From: CBDCWO01 sp965223405 | GTDB lineage: Bacteria > Bacteroidota > Bacteroidia > Chitinophagales > Saprospiraceae | Direction: 5' to 3' | DNA: 64,000 nucleotides | NCBI GenBank assembly: GCA_965223405.1 | Contig: CBDCWO010000006.1 | Coordinates: 4,588,001-4,652,000 of the forward strand | Made by a program: the position numbers and the translations under genes | Notes under the pieces: model-generated | Seen by the model: only the letters and a program-made list of their open reading frames with translations | Told to the model about the DNA's origin: nothing | Database searches by the model: none | In this document: piece after piece, positions 37,373 to 48,133 of the stretch | How the letters are laid out: each line of letters starts with the position of its first letter | How positions within the stretch are numbered: position 1 is the stretch's first letter

Positions 37373-40300
37373 TTATTTATTACCTTTATATTTTAGCAAC
37401 TTGGCATCGCACCAGTTCCCTAAATCGTCTTCTATACCGTCACCTCCTCCTAATAACCGTAGCTCCAATGTTTTAGTATCATTAATTTCTATGTCAACCT
37501 TTTTTGCTTTACTCTCCCGGTTCATTAAGCCACTCGAATAGGTTCGTTTGCCATCAAGCCATACTTCAAACTCAATATTTCCTTTGCCTGCTTTGTTATC
37601 TGCGCCTACCTACGAAACAAACTTTTCAAATCCCATACCATCGATATTATATTTTGCCCGTCCGTAAGAATGCATCCCAATTCCTCTTTTATATGCTTGA
37701 TTTTCAATTCTTAGTTCTGAACCTAATACATTCTTTTTAAGCTGAAGATTCATTTTCGACATAGCCACATCATCGGGTAAAATTTCATCCAAATACACCT
37801 CTTGCTCGGGATGGGCAATCTCACCAATTCCTGCTGACAAGAATTCTAAAGGAACCATTGTTTTTATCTCACGTTTTGTATTGTTATGCACCGCTAATGG
37901 ATAATTCTTTTGTTCAGTTTTTGCTGAATTATTGCCATAATCAATACTTATGCTTTGTTGGGCTAATTCTTGCTCAGACCATAACCAACATCCGAAAGAA
38001 GCCTTAAATGTTCCGGCTTCATTCATTGGGGCATCAAAAATAAATTTAATCTCACTCTCACCTGTTGGTACATTAATACTATAGTAATTCCAATCGCTAA
38101 TGGGCATTTCTTCAAACACTCTTATGTGTGGTGTTTCCAACGGTGGAAAACTCACTACAACTTCTGACTCAACACCGTTAATTAACACCTTAACATCAGG
38201 CTTATAAGAAGATGGGACGACCGGAGTAAACAAAATATGCATTTTAGAATCGGTGCCTCGGGTATAACCAGCTTACAACTTCCTGTTAATCTGTTTTTAC
38301 TATTAGCAATAGTTTGAAGCGTAATTTGTAAATTGTTAATATGAACGCGATCAGCTTCTCCCGGAAAACGAATTTTTATAGTATCCTTGTTTAGCGCCAA
38401 ATATTCTCCCATAACCTTTATATCTTTCTCCCTAGCGTTCAGGATGGTATAATTGGAAAGCGAACCAGGTTCACCGTATAAATGATAAGTGGTGCTGTTA
38501 TTTTTATCTTGAAATACTTCGTACCTTCCTCCTACAAGTATGGGCTCTGCGTCTGTTCCCGGGTCGATATGAACAATAAGCATTTGATGACCTTCTAGAT
38601 GAATGTCAATAGTATTATTGTATTTTACATGAGTTTGTAAAATCTGGTTATAAGGATAAACAACACGAACAGTGTAATTCTGCTTGGTTAAATCTACCTT
38701 AGCATTGTTTTGCCAGCCACTTTCCTTATTTAAGGGGATACTAATTTTTTTAGGGGTTATAAACGGATTGTAAACGGTAATAATTCCTTTATGGTTTTTG
38801 AAATGGGCATAACCATAAAGCTCTTTATTTAAAGGATTACCAGAAAGTATTTTTGTATTTATTAATACCGAATCGTTTTGTTGCGCCCATTTTATGGCTC
38901 TTGCCAAAAACTCCCAATCTTTTTCGGTTTTTAGCAATTCATAAGGATTAAGATAGAAGGTCAACAGTCGGCTCCCTCGTCCGACAACAGCCATTACCTC
39001 GTCATACAATGTCTCATAATACGGAGTAAATACACCAAGGTTTTCCATTGCACTTATGGGGAAGCCAGGGTTTTCCGAATCTCGTTTTAAAATCATTGCA
39101 TCACGTGTAGTAATTCTACCAAAACCTTTATAAGGTGTAGGAACTATCGGTTCCGGAGGACCGTCATATAATTCTCCCCACAGGGAACTGGAATATTGCA
39201 ACCACCATGGACTTAACCAAACGCCACAGGTTAAATCAATATAAATATCCGGATTTGCTTTTCGAACGCTTTTCAATAATTCAATAAGGGCATCAACATT
39301 AGCTTCCTTTGAATAATTACCCGGCAAATGATTATGGTCTAAAGCATCACAGTTAAAACAAAGTCCATCGTATTTAAAAAACCTTATTTCATAATCATTA
39401 ATTAGTGTATTTATTTTTTCTGAAAGATTATGCGCGTAGCGTGGGTCTGATTGGCAAATAAATTTCCCCCGTGTACCATTTTGGGGATAACCCTGCTTTA
39501 CTAACCAGGGTCCATGGTCATATCCTGAGGATGGAGAAAGCCACAATCCCAAGTGCAGCTTTTCTTCGTGTAACTTGTTTTTTACTGAATGAAAACCATT
39601 AGGGAACCTGTCTTTCCGAATGTCCCAAAGTGTTTGTTTATCGTCCCATCCATCGTCAAAAGTATAAGTATCAAATCTTACATTGTAGGGTTCAAAAAGT
39701 TTCTTCGACATCAACTCAAGCATATCCAACGAATTCTTTTCAGTGGGCGGCATAAGAGTTTCCCAGGTATTATAATTAATAAAAAGTGGTTTCTTATTAA
39801 AAGGGATAGCTGAAATCGAGTCCAGATATTCTTTAAAACATTCTTCAACATTTATGTCGCCTACAACCCCAAATACAGCGGTTTTTGAGATGTATTTTTC
39901 GTTGAATGTTTTTCCCAGGAAATGAGTAAGTGTAAGTGTTCCATTTTTGTATTGATTATAACCGGCCGGGTACTCCAGCCCCCAGAAACTGTCTTCAAAA
40001 AAAACAGGTAGTCCAAAACCCTTATTCTTATCAAATCCCCATATCGGGTCCGGGTATGCCGGGCCACCTTCTTCCTGAAAAAGACAATTGCCCTCAAACT
40101 CCAATTTCCATACATCAACATGTAATATATTCAATGGTTCGGTTGTGGTTAATTCCAGTTGTCTCCTTGCAAAAAAATCGTTATCCCCAAGCGAATAGGA
40201 AATGTGCAAGCCAATGTACTTTTGCGTGTGCCTAAACTCAAGTATCAACGTTTGTTTCGTATCAAGTTCTACTTTTCTAAAATTTAAAAATCTAAAACCG

Positions 40301-40578
40301 GTTATATTTAATGGTTCTTGATTTTTTAGATTAATTTGGAAATCATCGTTTTCAACCTGAATTAAATTACCTGTTTGCAAGTTTATTATTTCGTGTAAGC
40401 TTATCGTTTCTTTTTGCCTGACAAAACGAAGTTCAACTTTTTCGTTTTTTAAGATAATTTCATTTTTTTCTTCATTCAATTTTTCGGAAGCTTGGGTGTA
40501 AATTCCCAAAACTACTATCAAAATAGAACTCAAAAATACCTCCTTTAATACCTTTATCTTCATTTTCCTATACCACAT
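37373..40578 (-). pseudogene. GH36/GH27-like alpha-galactosidase, broken twice
   Basis: An exported clan GH-D-like glycosidase gene with at least two lesions. The first frame (38182-40578) holds the signal peptide, an N-terminal sandwich domain and the barrel: TYTFDDGWDDKQTLW (~304-318), GLWLSPSSGYDHG and the nucleophile Asp404 in RFFKYDGLCFN. It shifts frame near 38265-38280; its last ~30 residues are out-of-frame. The right frame continues from about 38265 (GTDSKMHILFTPVVPS...) to a TAG at 37610-37612, after which the same frame still encodes an NPCBM-type tail (VGADNKAGKGNIEFEVW) to the natural TAA at 37373-37375. The catalytic domain survives, but the C-terminal domains are uncoupled. The intended product would be about 1060 residues. 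Confidence 0.85.
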
Positions 40579-40720
40579 TTAATTTGTTCATGCATTTATT
40601 CCAGATAAAACCATTTATACCTAATTTACCTCTACTTTAAACCAAATCCTTACAAAATGTACATTAATTCATCTATTTATTATTGTATATCATTTAGTGT
40701 AATAAAAGAATTACATCATT

Positions 40721-40846
40721 CATACCCCAGGTTTAGTCTTTCATTTCACCTTCGGATGGAATGGGTAAAAAGTGATCCAAAAACCGTTCACTATATACTA
40801 ATCTATCCTACTTCTTGGGGCGTTTGCGCTCAGCATCTGTGACCAT
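40721..40846 (-). pseudogene. Relic of a GH43-like gene 5' region
   Basis: Read on the minus strand this encodes AERKRPKK*DRLVYSERF, then LDHFLPIPSEGEMKD*TWG. It aligns with residues ~28-63 of the intact protein at 1698-3362 (ERSRPEKWNDLILGGRF, MDRFLPMPVQG, NTWG). Two in-frame stops interrupt it, one at the position of a Trp (TGG to TAG). Nothing recognisable continues on either side. It lies in the 330-bp gap between the broken alpha-galactosidase gene and IS B, and suggests that a second GH43-like gene was once here and was mostly deleted. Confidence 0.65.
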
Positions 40847-40908
40847 GCTTGTATTGAAAACGATACTAATAATTCACCTGGAATAAAAACATATTCATTT
40901 AAAATATT

Positions 40909-42665
40909 GAGTGCACTCCGAAAAGTCAGAATATATTATAACATTAATATATATATTGATTAACTTGGAAACATGTTTAAAAGAGATACAGGCAAACAGT
41001 TTGATATGTTCAAGAGTGCGAGTCACCATTTATCGAAGGGTTCGCAGAAAATACTGAATAACAGGAGTTCATGGAATACAGTATTTAGAGATCATTTTGT
41101 GAGTCAAATAGATGAGAGTTTATATTCTGTACTATATTCAGAGAAAATGGGAAGGCCAAATGCCTCGATACGGACACTAATAGGAATGATGATGCTTAAA
41201 GAGATGCAAGGGTGGAGTGATGAACAATTGTTCGACGAGTGCATGTTCAATCTACGGGTACGCTCAGCTTTAGGGCTATTACATTTAGATGAGCAAGTGC
41301 CCTGCGCATCGACCTATTATGAGTTCAGGAGCAAATTAGCTCATTACTATGAGACGACAGGAGAGGATTTGATGAAAAAGACCTTTGCCCAAGTGAGCAG
41401 TGAGCAGCTATCAAACTTATCGATCAGTGGTAGCAAAATACGTATGGACTCGAAATTAATACAAAGCAACATAGCCCGCCACAACCGGCTACAACTCATT
41501 GTAGAAAGTGTACGTGTAAACATACAGCATATTGACCTAGAGAAAATACAGTCCCACATAAACGAGACTCAATATGGTTACCTAAAACAACTAGTCGAGA
41601 AAAGCACTTCCAACCTCACCTACCAATTAAGCAAGGAAGAAAAAGAAGCTATGCTCATCGATTTTGGACATATTCTATTAGCACTATATAAAACCAAGAT
41701 TATTGACGAGCAAAGTATAATGTACAAGATACTTACCGAACAATACGATTTTGAAATAGGAGAGGACAATCAAGATGACGAACTACATCCCCAAGATCCC
41801 ACTCAGATCAGTAGCGACTCAATCCAATCAATACACGACATCGAAGCGGCTTATCGTAAAAAGGGTAAAGATCAAAACGTTCAAATGGTGCAAGGCTACC
41901 ACAGCAATATCACAGAGACCTGCGATGAAGAAAATGAAATTAACCTTATCACTGATGTCATCACAGCGCCAGCCAATGTAAACGAAGACCAGTTTTTACA
42001 ACCCGCACTACAAAACACACAAGAGAACTTAGGAACTGACAATCCAATCAAGCAAGTCATCACTGACGGCGGCTACGACAGTATAGACAATAGAAAAGAA
42101 ATGCAAAAAGAAACTGCCCCAGCATGGAAGATGAACAAACTCAAAGGCAGAAACCGCACCTATGAAATGCACTACGATGATGAGGAACAACTTCATGTAA
42201 TAGACATCAAGACAGGCCAAGATTGTGAAGTTTACTGGTCAGAAAAAGCACAAAAATACAGGATCAGAAAAGACAATGGTCAGACAATCTACCAGACCAA
42301 AGAGCAAGTAGATAACTACATCGCCTGTCTAAAAATATTGAAACAATCCACAGAGGAAGATTATAATTTACGTTCCAGTGCCGAATCGACCATCCACCAA
42401 GTCTTTCATAGACTATGGCGAAGACAGAAAACCAGGTACCGGGGTCTGCTTAAGCACCATTGGTATGTCTTGATGCGAGCATTATCAGTCAATATTTCAA
42501 GAATCACAGCTTATTTTGGGATAAAAGAACCAAAAACAACAATTCTTATGTTCCTAGCATTCATCATGCAACATAGATCCATAAGAGAATACACCATTTT
42601 CAAATCGTCTATTCAATATGCTATCATCTTTTGATTTTATAATTTAGACTTTATGGAGTGTACTC
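40909..42665 (+). mobile_element. IS1182-type insertion sequence (IS B), complete
   Basis: A 1757-bp element with inverted ends: GAGTGCACTCCGAAAAGTC on the left, and GAGTACACTCCATAAAGTC as the reverse complement of the right. A 6-bp palindromic duplication AATATT flanks it (40903-40908 and 42666-42671). It carries one intact transposase gene on the plus strand. The ends are of the same type as IS A and the MITE at 1276. It separates the broken GH36/GH5/GH2 group from the GH29/GH95-like group. Confidence 0.92.
40973..42634 (+). CDS. IS1182-type DDE transposase (IS B)
   Basis: Transposase of 553 residues, intact. The N-terminal DUF772-type domain (RPNASIRTLIGMMMLKE, GWSDEQLFDECMFN) is followed by the DDE core: Asp in KIRMDSKLIQSN, Asp in VITDGGYDS, and Glu in YNLRSSAEST (Y(2)R(3)E). 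It aligns end to end with the IS A transposase but is clearly diverged, so the two elements are different members of one family and not copies from a single local jump. The start ATG lies 65 bp inside the left end of the element. Confidence 0.95.
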   Translation: MFKRDTGKQFDMFKSASHHLSKGSQKILNNRSSWNTVFRDHFVSQIDESLYSVLYSEKMGRPNASIRTLIGMMMLKEMQGWSDEQLFDECMFNLRVRSALGLLHLDEQVPCASTYYEFRSKLAHYYETTGEDLMKKTFAQVSSEQLSNLSISGSKIRMDSKLIQSNIARHNRLQLIVESVRVNIQHIDLEKIQSHINETQYGYLKQLVEKSTSNLTYQLSKEEKEAMLIDFGHILLALYKTKIIDEQSIMYKILTEQYDFEIGEDNQDDELHPQDPTQISSDSIQSIHDIEAAYRKKGKDQNVQMVQGYHSNITETCDEENEINLITDVITAPANVNEDQFLQPALQNTQENLGTDNPIKQVITDGGYDSIDNRKEMQKETAPAWKMNKLKGRNRTYEMHYDDEEQLHVIDIKTGQDCEVYWSEKAQKYRIRKDNGQTIYQTKEQVDNYIACLKILKQSTEEDYNLRSSAESTIHQVFHRLWRRQKTRYRGLLKHHWYVLMRALSVNISRITAYFGIKEPKTTILMFLAFIMQHRSIREYTIFKSSIQYAIIF

Positions 42666-42853
42666 AATATTGAATTTCCCATATTTTGGTATCCATGCCG
42701 GTGTTCTTTAGTCAACTGGTTATTTGTCAGTTTGCAGAATTTCGATTTCACAACAAAGTTACTTCACCTTCAACAGACCCTTTGAAAAGAAGAATGACAT
42801 AAATCTCACCATTGCTGTCGTCATTGCTTTGGTAATCACTGAGTACACCATTC

Positions 42854-45103
42854 TCATCTTTTACTGACATTGGCCATCACTGTATATTCTTCATCACTTA
42901 TTGTCTCGAAGGAAATAATCCCATCTTCACCTTCTGAAACTTTTTGCACGCTACCACTGGAAATTGATTGGACAACAACATCCTCCCAGGGACTGAGCAA
43001 ATGGAACTTCCCGCCGACCGTTGAAACAACTTGAATCTTGGTAATTTCAGCACTCTTTTGCTCTGCTGAAACCAGAAATCCACCGCTAGCTCTTAGGTGC
43101 ATAAAAGCAGCGTCTTTCTCTTGTGGCCAAGCCGGAAAAACACGCACTACGCCATCTACACTCTGCATCAACAACTCAGAAATTGCTCCTGAAACAGAAA
43201 ACATTTCCGTATAATGTCCAAAACTGTTAAAAGCTGCATTCTTCTCAGATAAGTTAAGACTTCCATTTGGTTTAAGGCGAACGCTGATTTGATTCTTCAA
43301 CCAGGTCATGGCATCGTTGGTACTTAATCGCGCCTTAGCCACAGCAATCATGACCGTGGAATTATTGCCGTTAGTCTGAATTTGTGCTAGGGTTTGCTTA
43401 AATAATTCCTTTTCTTCCTTTGGGGAAAAATAGGTGACCTGTTCAGCTGGAAAAATGGGTGTAATCGGAACGGGAATATTATATTCAAGAGGGACGCCAT
43501 TTTCGCGATCCACTACATATCCTGATTCTTCTTCTATGGGATAATCCGGCAATAAATGCAGGTACTTTTTTACATCTTTAGCAAGATCAAGGTCTACCTG
43601 CAACAGTTCTGAAGCTTCCAAAAAGCCTTTGAATGAAAATCTTATAAAAGCGATATCGAAGGGACGGTTGTAAACTCCAAAAGGCAGATGTTCTGGCGAA
43701 ATGGTTGGACCGAGACGTACTTTATTATTTTCATCAATTTGACATTTTTTTAAAAAATTGACATAAAATCTGGTCAATTCGCGTATGGGAGGGTAAATCT
43801 GCTGCAACTTTTCCAAGCTTGGTTGAAATTTATAAGAAAGCCACAGGTTATGCATTAAAAAACTCGACAGTCCTAAAGTGTATGCCCAAGGTCCTCCGGC
43901 AAACATACGCCCATTATTGGACTGACATTTTTCCGGATAAGGAGGTTCATGCCTGAAAATATTATGGGGATAAAAAGCTCCTGGTAGACCATACGTTTCA
44001 TCAGCAAACCACTGAGCCCTGGGGAGATAGTCTAGGATAACCTTATTAAATGGGTCGATATATTCGACGTGGTTAGTATTGAGGAAGCTCCAAAAGGTCT
44101 GCTGAAAATTGTAGTTGATAGTATAATTATCGTGCCACCCTCCCAAGGGCTTTAGAAGTGGCCCGATAAAAAGTCCAATGGCCTGCGATTTAGGGTTTTG
44201 AGCGCATCGACTAAAATACAGGTTTTGATACCATACTTTATTTAATTCTTGATCAGATAGTTTAATCCCGCATTTGTTCCAAAATTTTGTCCAAAGATCT
44301 TCATGTTCTTTTATAACTTCTCCAATATCTTTTTCGAGGTAGGACTTGGCTAATGCGATGGCACCTTGCATAGGGTCCTGGTTTTCTAAAGAGGTGACTA
44401 CTGCCATGTAGTGGATCTCTCCTTTAGAAGCCAGGACTGTGACAACCGTCATACCTTTCCAGTCGCCAGATGCGTCTGGTGGTAATACTTGTTTTACCCA
44501 TTTCATACCATTGGTTATACCTGATTCTGCCTTTGGAATAGGGTCCCATTGGTGACCCATAAGTTTTAACTTTTGTTTGGTTTGAATCTGGTATACATTA
44601 GCCTGAAGCAGCGGACGGATAAGAATTTCACCATTATTGATAGATGCCACAGAACGCCTTATGTCTAAAGTTGCATTTTGGTTTCCCGAAAAATCGATCA
44701 AAAGGTTGGCGTAGTTAATCGAAAGTGGATAGGGCTTATCCCAACTCGGGGGCAATGTTAATTTACGGGAGGTTTTACCGGTGACAATATCAATTTTTGC
44801 CAGATCCTGATCCCCATCGGTTTCAATACGGGCATCGTAGACGTCATTTTTGGCCATCCGAAGAATAATCTGCTTTTCGTTAGCATAAAAGAATGAATGA
44901 AGGTCTCCATTTCCTTGGATTATGGCAGCTGTTTCAGGATGGTCCAGTGTCGCCACTTCGATTTTGGCTTTTTCCAAAACATCCGGGTAGGGAATCGGAG
45001 GTTCTAAATGGAGTTCTTGTTGTATTTGATCTGAGACCATTTCACTATCAAAAAACAGAATGCCAAAACTTAAAATCAATATCTTCCAACTTTGAATTAT
45101 CAT
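42854..45103 (-). CDS. GH95-like (alpha/alpha)6-barrel protein
   Basis: A 749-residue exported protein (N-terminal hydrophobic segment ~5-18) of the GH95-like group. It has an N-terminal sandwich domain (IIQGNGDLHSFFYANE), a linker and a helical barrel with WHDNYTINYNFQQTFW, the equivalent of the GH95 NxN pair. The block near the C-terminus reads HYTEMFSVSGAISELLMQS, with Glu in place of the GH95 DGN Asp, then VVRVFPAWP and a short C-terminal sandwich. It is the distal gene of the GH29 operon, and IS B lies about 180 bp beyond its end. A glycosidase role is likely; substrate and mechanism are unproven. Confidence 0.65.
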   Translation of the reverse strand: MIIQSWKILILSFGILFFDSEMVSDQIQQELHLEPPIPYPDVLEKAKIEVATLDHPETAAIIQGNGDLHSFFYANEKQIILRMAKNDVYDARIETDGDQDLAKIDIVTGKTSRKLTLPPSWDKPYPLSINYANLLIDFSGNQNATLDIRRSVASINNGEILIRPLLQANVYQIQTKQKLKLMGHQWDPIPKAESGITNGMKWVKQVLPPDASGDWKGMTVVTVLASKGEIHYMAVVTSLENQDPMQGAIALAKSYLEKDIGEVIKEHEDLWTKFWNKCGIKLSDQELNKVWYQNLYFSRCAQNPKSQAIGLFIGPLLKPLGGWHDNYTINYNFQQTFWSFLNTNHVEYIDPFNKVILDYLPRAQWFADETYGLPGAFYPHNIFRHEPPYPEKCQSNNGRMFAGGPWAYTLGLSSFLMHNLWLSYKFQPSLEKLQQIYPPIRELTRFYVNFLKKCQIDENNKVRLGPTISPEHLPFGVYNRPFDIAFIRFSFKGFLEASELLQVDLDLAKDVKKYLHLLPDYPIEEESGYVVDRENGVPLEYNIPVPITPIFPAEQVTYFSPKEEKELFKQTLAQIQTNGNNSTVMIAVAKARLSTNDAMTWLKNQISVRLKPNGSLNLSEKNAAFNSFGHYTEMFSVSGAISELLMQSVDGVVRVFPAWPQEKDAAFMHLRASGGFLVSAEQKSAEITKIQVVSTVGGKFHLLSPWEDVVVQSISSGSVQKVSEGEDGIISFETISDEEYTVMANVSKR

Positions 45104-45213
45104 TAATTTGCTTATTTTTTTGTATTATGGAATAGAAGGGAGCAATTTGCTACGGAAATTTCTTCAAGTGTGTATATTTCAGTTATAATAATTGGATTTG
45201 GTATAATCATAAT

Positions 45214-47688
45214 TTAGCGATCAAAAGTGATTGTTTCGCCTTTTTTTGTTGGCATATTTATTTTATTCGAATGGATTGATTTCGTTCCTTGCGAAGAGGT
45301 CATGGTACAATTATTCCACGGTAAAACCAAGGTTAAATCAGAACCGGCCTCACTAAGAATTTCAATTTTAGTAACTTCCTTGTTTTCTAGTGAAGCACTA
45401 ACCAGAAATGCTCCTGCAGCTCTTAAATTATGGAAGCTGGCATCGGTATTCATATTCCAGTTAGGAAAAAGCCGAATTGTACCATTATAACTTTGTATTA
45501 AGCACTCGTTGACTACAACTGGTAACGCAAAATTTTCAAACCACACGCCCATCGGTGCCATAAATCCATAATCCGTACGGTCGTTATATCTGCCATGAAC
45601 TTGCATGACCATATCGGCAGCAGTTCCATTTGGCAATAAACAATATTTTACTTGCCGCTTAAAGCGCTCTATATCCAACATACCCAATCTAGCAGCTTGC
45701 AAGTTGTAAAAAACCACATCATTCCCCCCTTCATTTTGCCGGTTATCAAAAGTATTCTTCAACAAAACCAAGGTAGCGGAATCGCTGTGCCATCCATGGT
45801 CTTCACCAGGAAATACAGTTGCTAAGGCATTGGGAACATTATACACTACCTGACTGTGTTCTTCTGGAACCGCAACAAAAACATCTTTGTTATCAGGGGT
45901 GGTTGCAGTTGGGTATTCCGGAAAATTATTAAGAATATCCTCAATATCTGCGAGTAGCTCATTTTCTAATTCTTCTAACTCCAACACAGAAGTGGCCTTC
46001 TGAAATGCTTTAAAGATAAATTTTGTAAGGGTTAAATCCATTGTACAATCGTAGTTGTACTTGAAACCTGGACGCAAGGCATAAAGTTCAGGTGGAATGG
46101 CAGGGAAAATGTGGTAATTATTATCGTTCCATTGTTCACCCCTTGCTTCAGGACGTTTCATGTAAGCCACTAAGAATTCAACTGCAGCTTTGATGGGTTT
46201 ATAAGCTCTGTTTTTTAAAAACTCAATATCTTTAGAATATTCGTAATGCCACCAAAGTCCTTGAACTGACCATGGCGTTTCAAAAACCTCCCATCCCCAA
46301 TGCGGAACCGGGTATGGGTTCATTGTCATATCAACAGGATAAGCGCTGTGAGGGAAATATGCCCCGGGTAAGTTATAATATTCTTTAGCCCATTTTTCAC
46401 TGACATCCATTAAAAATTCAATGAGCTCGACATAGGCAAGATTTTTTTCAAGATGATTACTGGAAAATGGTAACCAAAAGGGTTGCTGAGTATTGTAATT
46501 CATGTGGTAATCGCCGTGCCAGGCGGTACCAATATCATTGAAACTCCAGTTTGCGAAGAGTCCGGGAGTAGTAACACCAGCTTTTGTGGCACAATTGAAG
46601 AAATACAGGTTATGATACCAAATTTGTTCTAAAAATTTATCACTTAAAGAAACACCCGATTTGTTCCAATAATTTTCCCAAATCTCATTCCCCTTTTCAT
46701 ATGAATTATTAAATAATGCTATTGATGGAGCACCTTCAATTATAGGTTCATCCGCCAGCTCAGAATTCAATCCTTCGATTAAGGTAATGCGTCCTACCAG
46801 ACTTTCTTTATTCACAAAGCTATTTTCAAGTTCAGCCATTTTCTGTTCATTTCCATGCCAGTTTATTCGTGACGTTTTTTCAAAGGGTGAATTAAACTGA
46901 GCGCATAATTGAAAAGCTTTATCTTTTAAATGTCCTTTTTCAATATCATAATCATCGGGTTCCTGATAAGGTAAAACCTGCCTGAATGACATGAAGCCTA
47001 TAGGCAGATTTTCCCTAACCGTATTTTTAGGAAACTCATGGGGTGTTGAAGGGTCGGGCATCATTTTTACTCGGTCGAAAATATTTTTGCACAGTTTACC
47101 TTTTTCGTCAATCAATTGCATCCACAGTTCATCGGTTTCCATATCGACAAACAATTGCAAAGTGATTTTTTGTTTATCCCTGGTTAGCAGATATACTTCG
47201 CATAATCCGTTTGAGACATCAAGTTTGTGCCCAAGCATTTCGGCATTACGGCGATCAAAACCCAATAAAACGGAACCGCAGGGAAAAGGACGTGGGTAGG
47301 GCTTTCTGTAATTCTCAGCAGCTATTCTACTATACTCCTTATACCAAGGATCATCTGTTAATACCTTCAATGTATCCGGGATTGCTTTCACTTTGTTGAA
47401 AACGTATTCGAAGGTGCCTATAACTTCTCTGTGGTCTTCAGCAATGCGAATGTCCCAAACATTGTTATGCCCGAAGTACAACACTACACCATCGGGACGT
47501 GTGGTTACGACAACTCCCATTGCACCGTTGCCCAGCAAGGCACCTTCAAAAAAGTCGATTGCCGGTTTATCCAACATTATTGGATGCTGTTTGGCTTTTT
47601 TAAAAGATGAAAACTGCTTTTTACTACCTTGTGCAAAACAGGATAGACAAATAAATATGGTACCTAAGAGTAGAATTGATTTTTTCAT
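45214..47688 (-). CDS. GH95-like protein with DUF5703-type N-terminus
   Basis: An 824-residue exported protein; the N-terminus ends in ICLSC, a likely lipobox. The N-terminal domain (GALLGNGAMGVVVTTRPDG, YFGHNNVWDIRIAED) resembles the DUF5703 N-terminal domain found with GH95-like barrels. The barrel carries WHGDYHMNYNTQQPFW (NxN pair) and, late, ENFALPVVVNECLIQSYNG, with Glu replacing the GH95 Asp. It overlaps the RhaM-like gene by 4 bp and belongs to the GH29 operon. It is probably a glycosidase acting on a sugar of the same glycan as its GH29 neighbour, but no activity can be named. Confidence 0.68.
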   Translation of the reverse strand: MKKSILLLGTIFICLSCFAQGSKKQFSSFKKAKQHPIMLDKPAIDFFEGALLGNGAMGVVVTTRPDGVVLYFGHNNVWDIRIAEDHREVIGTFEYVFNKVKAIPDTLKVLTDDPWYKEYSRIAAENYRKPYPRPFPCGSVLLGFDRRNAEMLGHKLDVSNGLCEVYLLTRDKQKITLQLFVDMETDELWMQLIDEKGKLCKNIFDRVKMMPDPSTPHEFPKNTVRENLPIGFMSFRQVLPYQEPDDYDIEKGHLKDKAFQLCAQFNSPFEKTSRINWHGNEQKMAELENSFVNKESLVGRITLIEGLNSELADEPIIEGAPSIALFNNSYEKGNEIWENYWNKSGVSLSDKFLEQIWYHNLYFFNCATKAGVTTPGLFANWSFNDIGTAWHGDYHMNYNTQQPFWLPFSSNHLEKNLAYVELIEFLMDVSEKWAKEYYNLPGAYFPHSAYPVDMTMNPYPVPHWGWEVFETPWSVQGLWWHYEYSKDIEFLKNRAYKPIKAAVEFLVAYMKRPEARGEQWNDNNYHIFPAIPPELYALRPGFKYNYDCTMDLTLTKFIFKAFQKATSVLELEELENELLADIEDILNNFPEYPTATTPDNKDVFVAVPEEHSQVVYNVPNALATVFPGEDHGWHSDSATLVLLKNTFDNRQNEGGNDVVFYNLQAARLGMLDIERFKRQVKYCLLPNGTAADMVMQVHGRYNDRTDYGFMAPMGVWFENFALPVVVNECLIQSYNGTIRLFPNWNMNTDASFHNLRAAGAFLVSASLENKEVTKIEILSEAGSDLTLVLPWNNCTMTSSQGTKSIHSNKINMPTKKGETITFDR

Positions 47689-48062
47689 TTTACTGATTTT
47701 AGTGATTGGTAACTCTGATGAAAAATTTCTTTCACTTTTATTTTAGCCCATCGCTCACCTTCCTGACCGTTTTTTCCGGACAATATGCATGTCTTGTGCA
47801 CATTGTACCATTTTTGAATTCGGGGATTGGCTGCAATTTTTTCTATTTCCGTATTGAAGCATTTACGAATATATTCGAAATAAGCATCCAGGATTTCGAC
47901 TTTTAAGTAAGGGGTATTGTATGCTTCTTGTGACAATCGGTTCTGCAACAAAGGGCTAGCCCCAGCCTGTAGATCTTCATATTCTCTTATTCTATCTGGT
48001 TTTAGTTTTACTATTTGTCCGTACCTCTTGAATGTGGATTGCATAATTTTGTTATTGCACAA
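47685..48062 (-). CDS. RhaM-like sugar mutarotase, active-site His replaced
   Basis: A 125-residue dimeric alpha/beta-barrel-type protein of the L-rhamnose mutarotase (RhaM/YiiL) family, which interconverts anomers of L-rhamnose and similar deoxy-sugars. Family stretches are FKRYGQIVKLKPDRIREYEDL, LDAYFEYI, IAANPRIQKWYN and the C-terminal KVKEIFHQ. In E. coli RhaM the catalytic His22 sits in YQRRHNPIWPE; here the aligned segment is YEDLQAGASPLL, with Gln in that position. The catalytic role may be lost or changed. It is coupled to the GH95-like gene by a 4-bp overlap and follows the GH29 gene. The start could also be Met7 (48044). Confidence 0.72.
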   Translation of the reverse strand: MCNNKIMQSTFKRYGQIVKLKPDRIREYEDLQAGASPLLQNRLSQEAYNTPYLKVEILDAYFEYIRKCFNTEIEKIAANPRIQKWYNVHKTCILSGKNGQEGERWAKIKVKEIFHQSYQSLKSVK

Positions 48063-48133
48063 TAGCTTTTTTTGTTATACTTAGCGAACGTAAACTTCTA
48101 CCTTCGTTCCTTTCTTTTAGATACTTTGAGAAA

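Noticed and set aside
42748..42870. 41-codon minus-strand frame overlapping the GH95-like stop
   Set aside because: It could be a C-terminal relic, but it has no identifiable family and is too short to defend.
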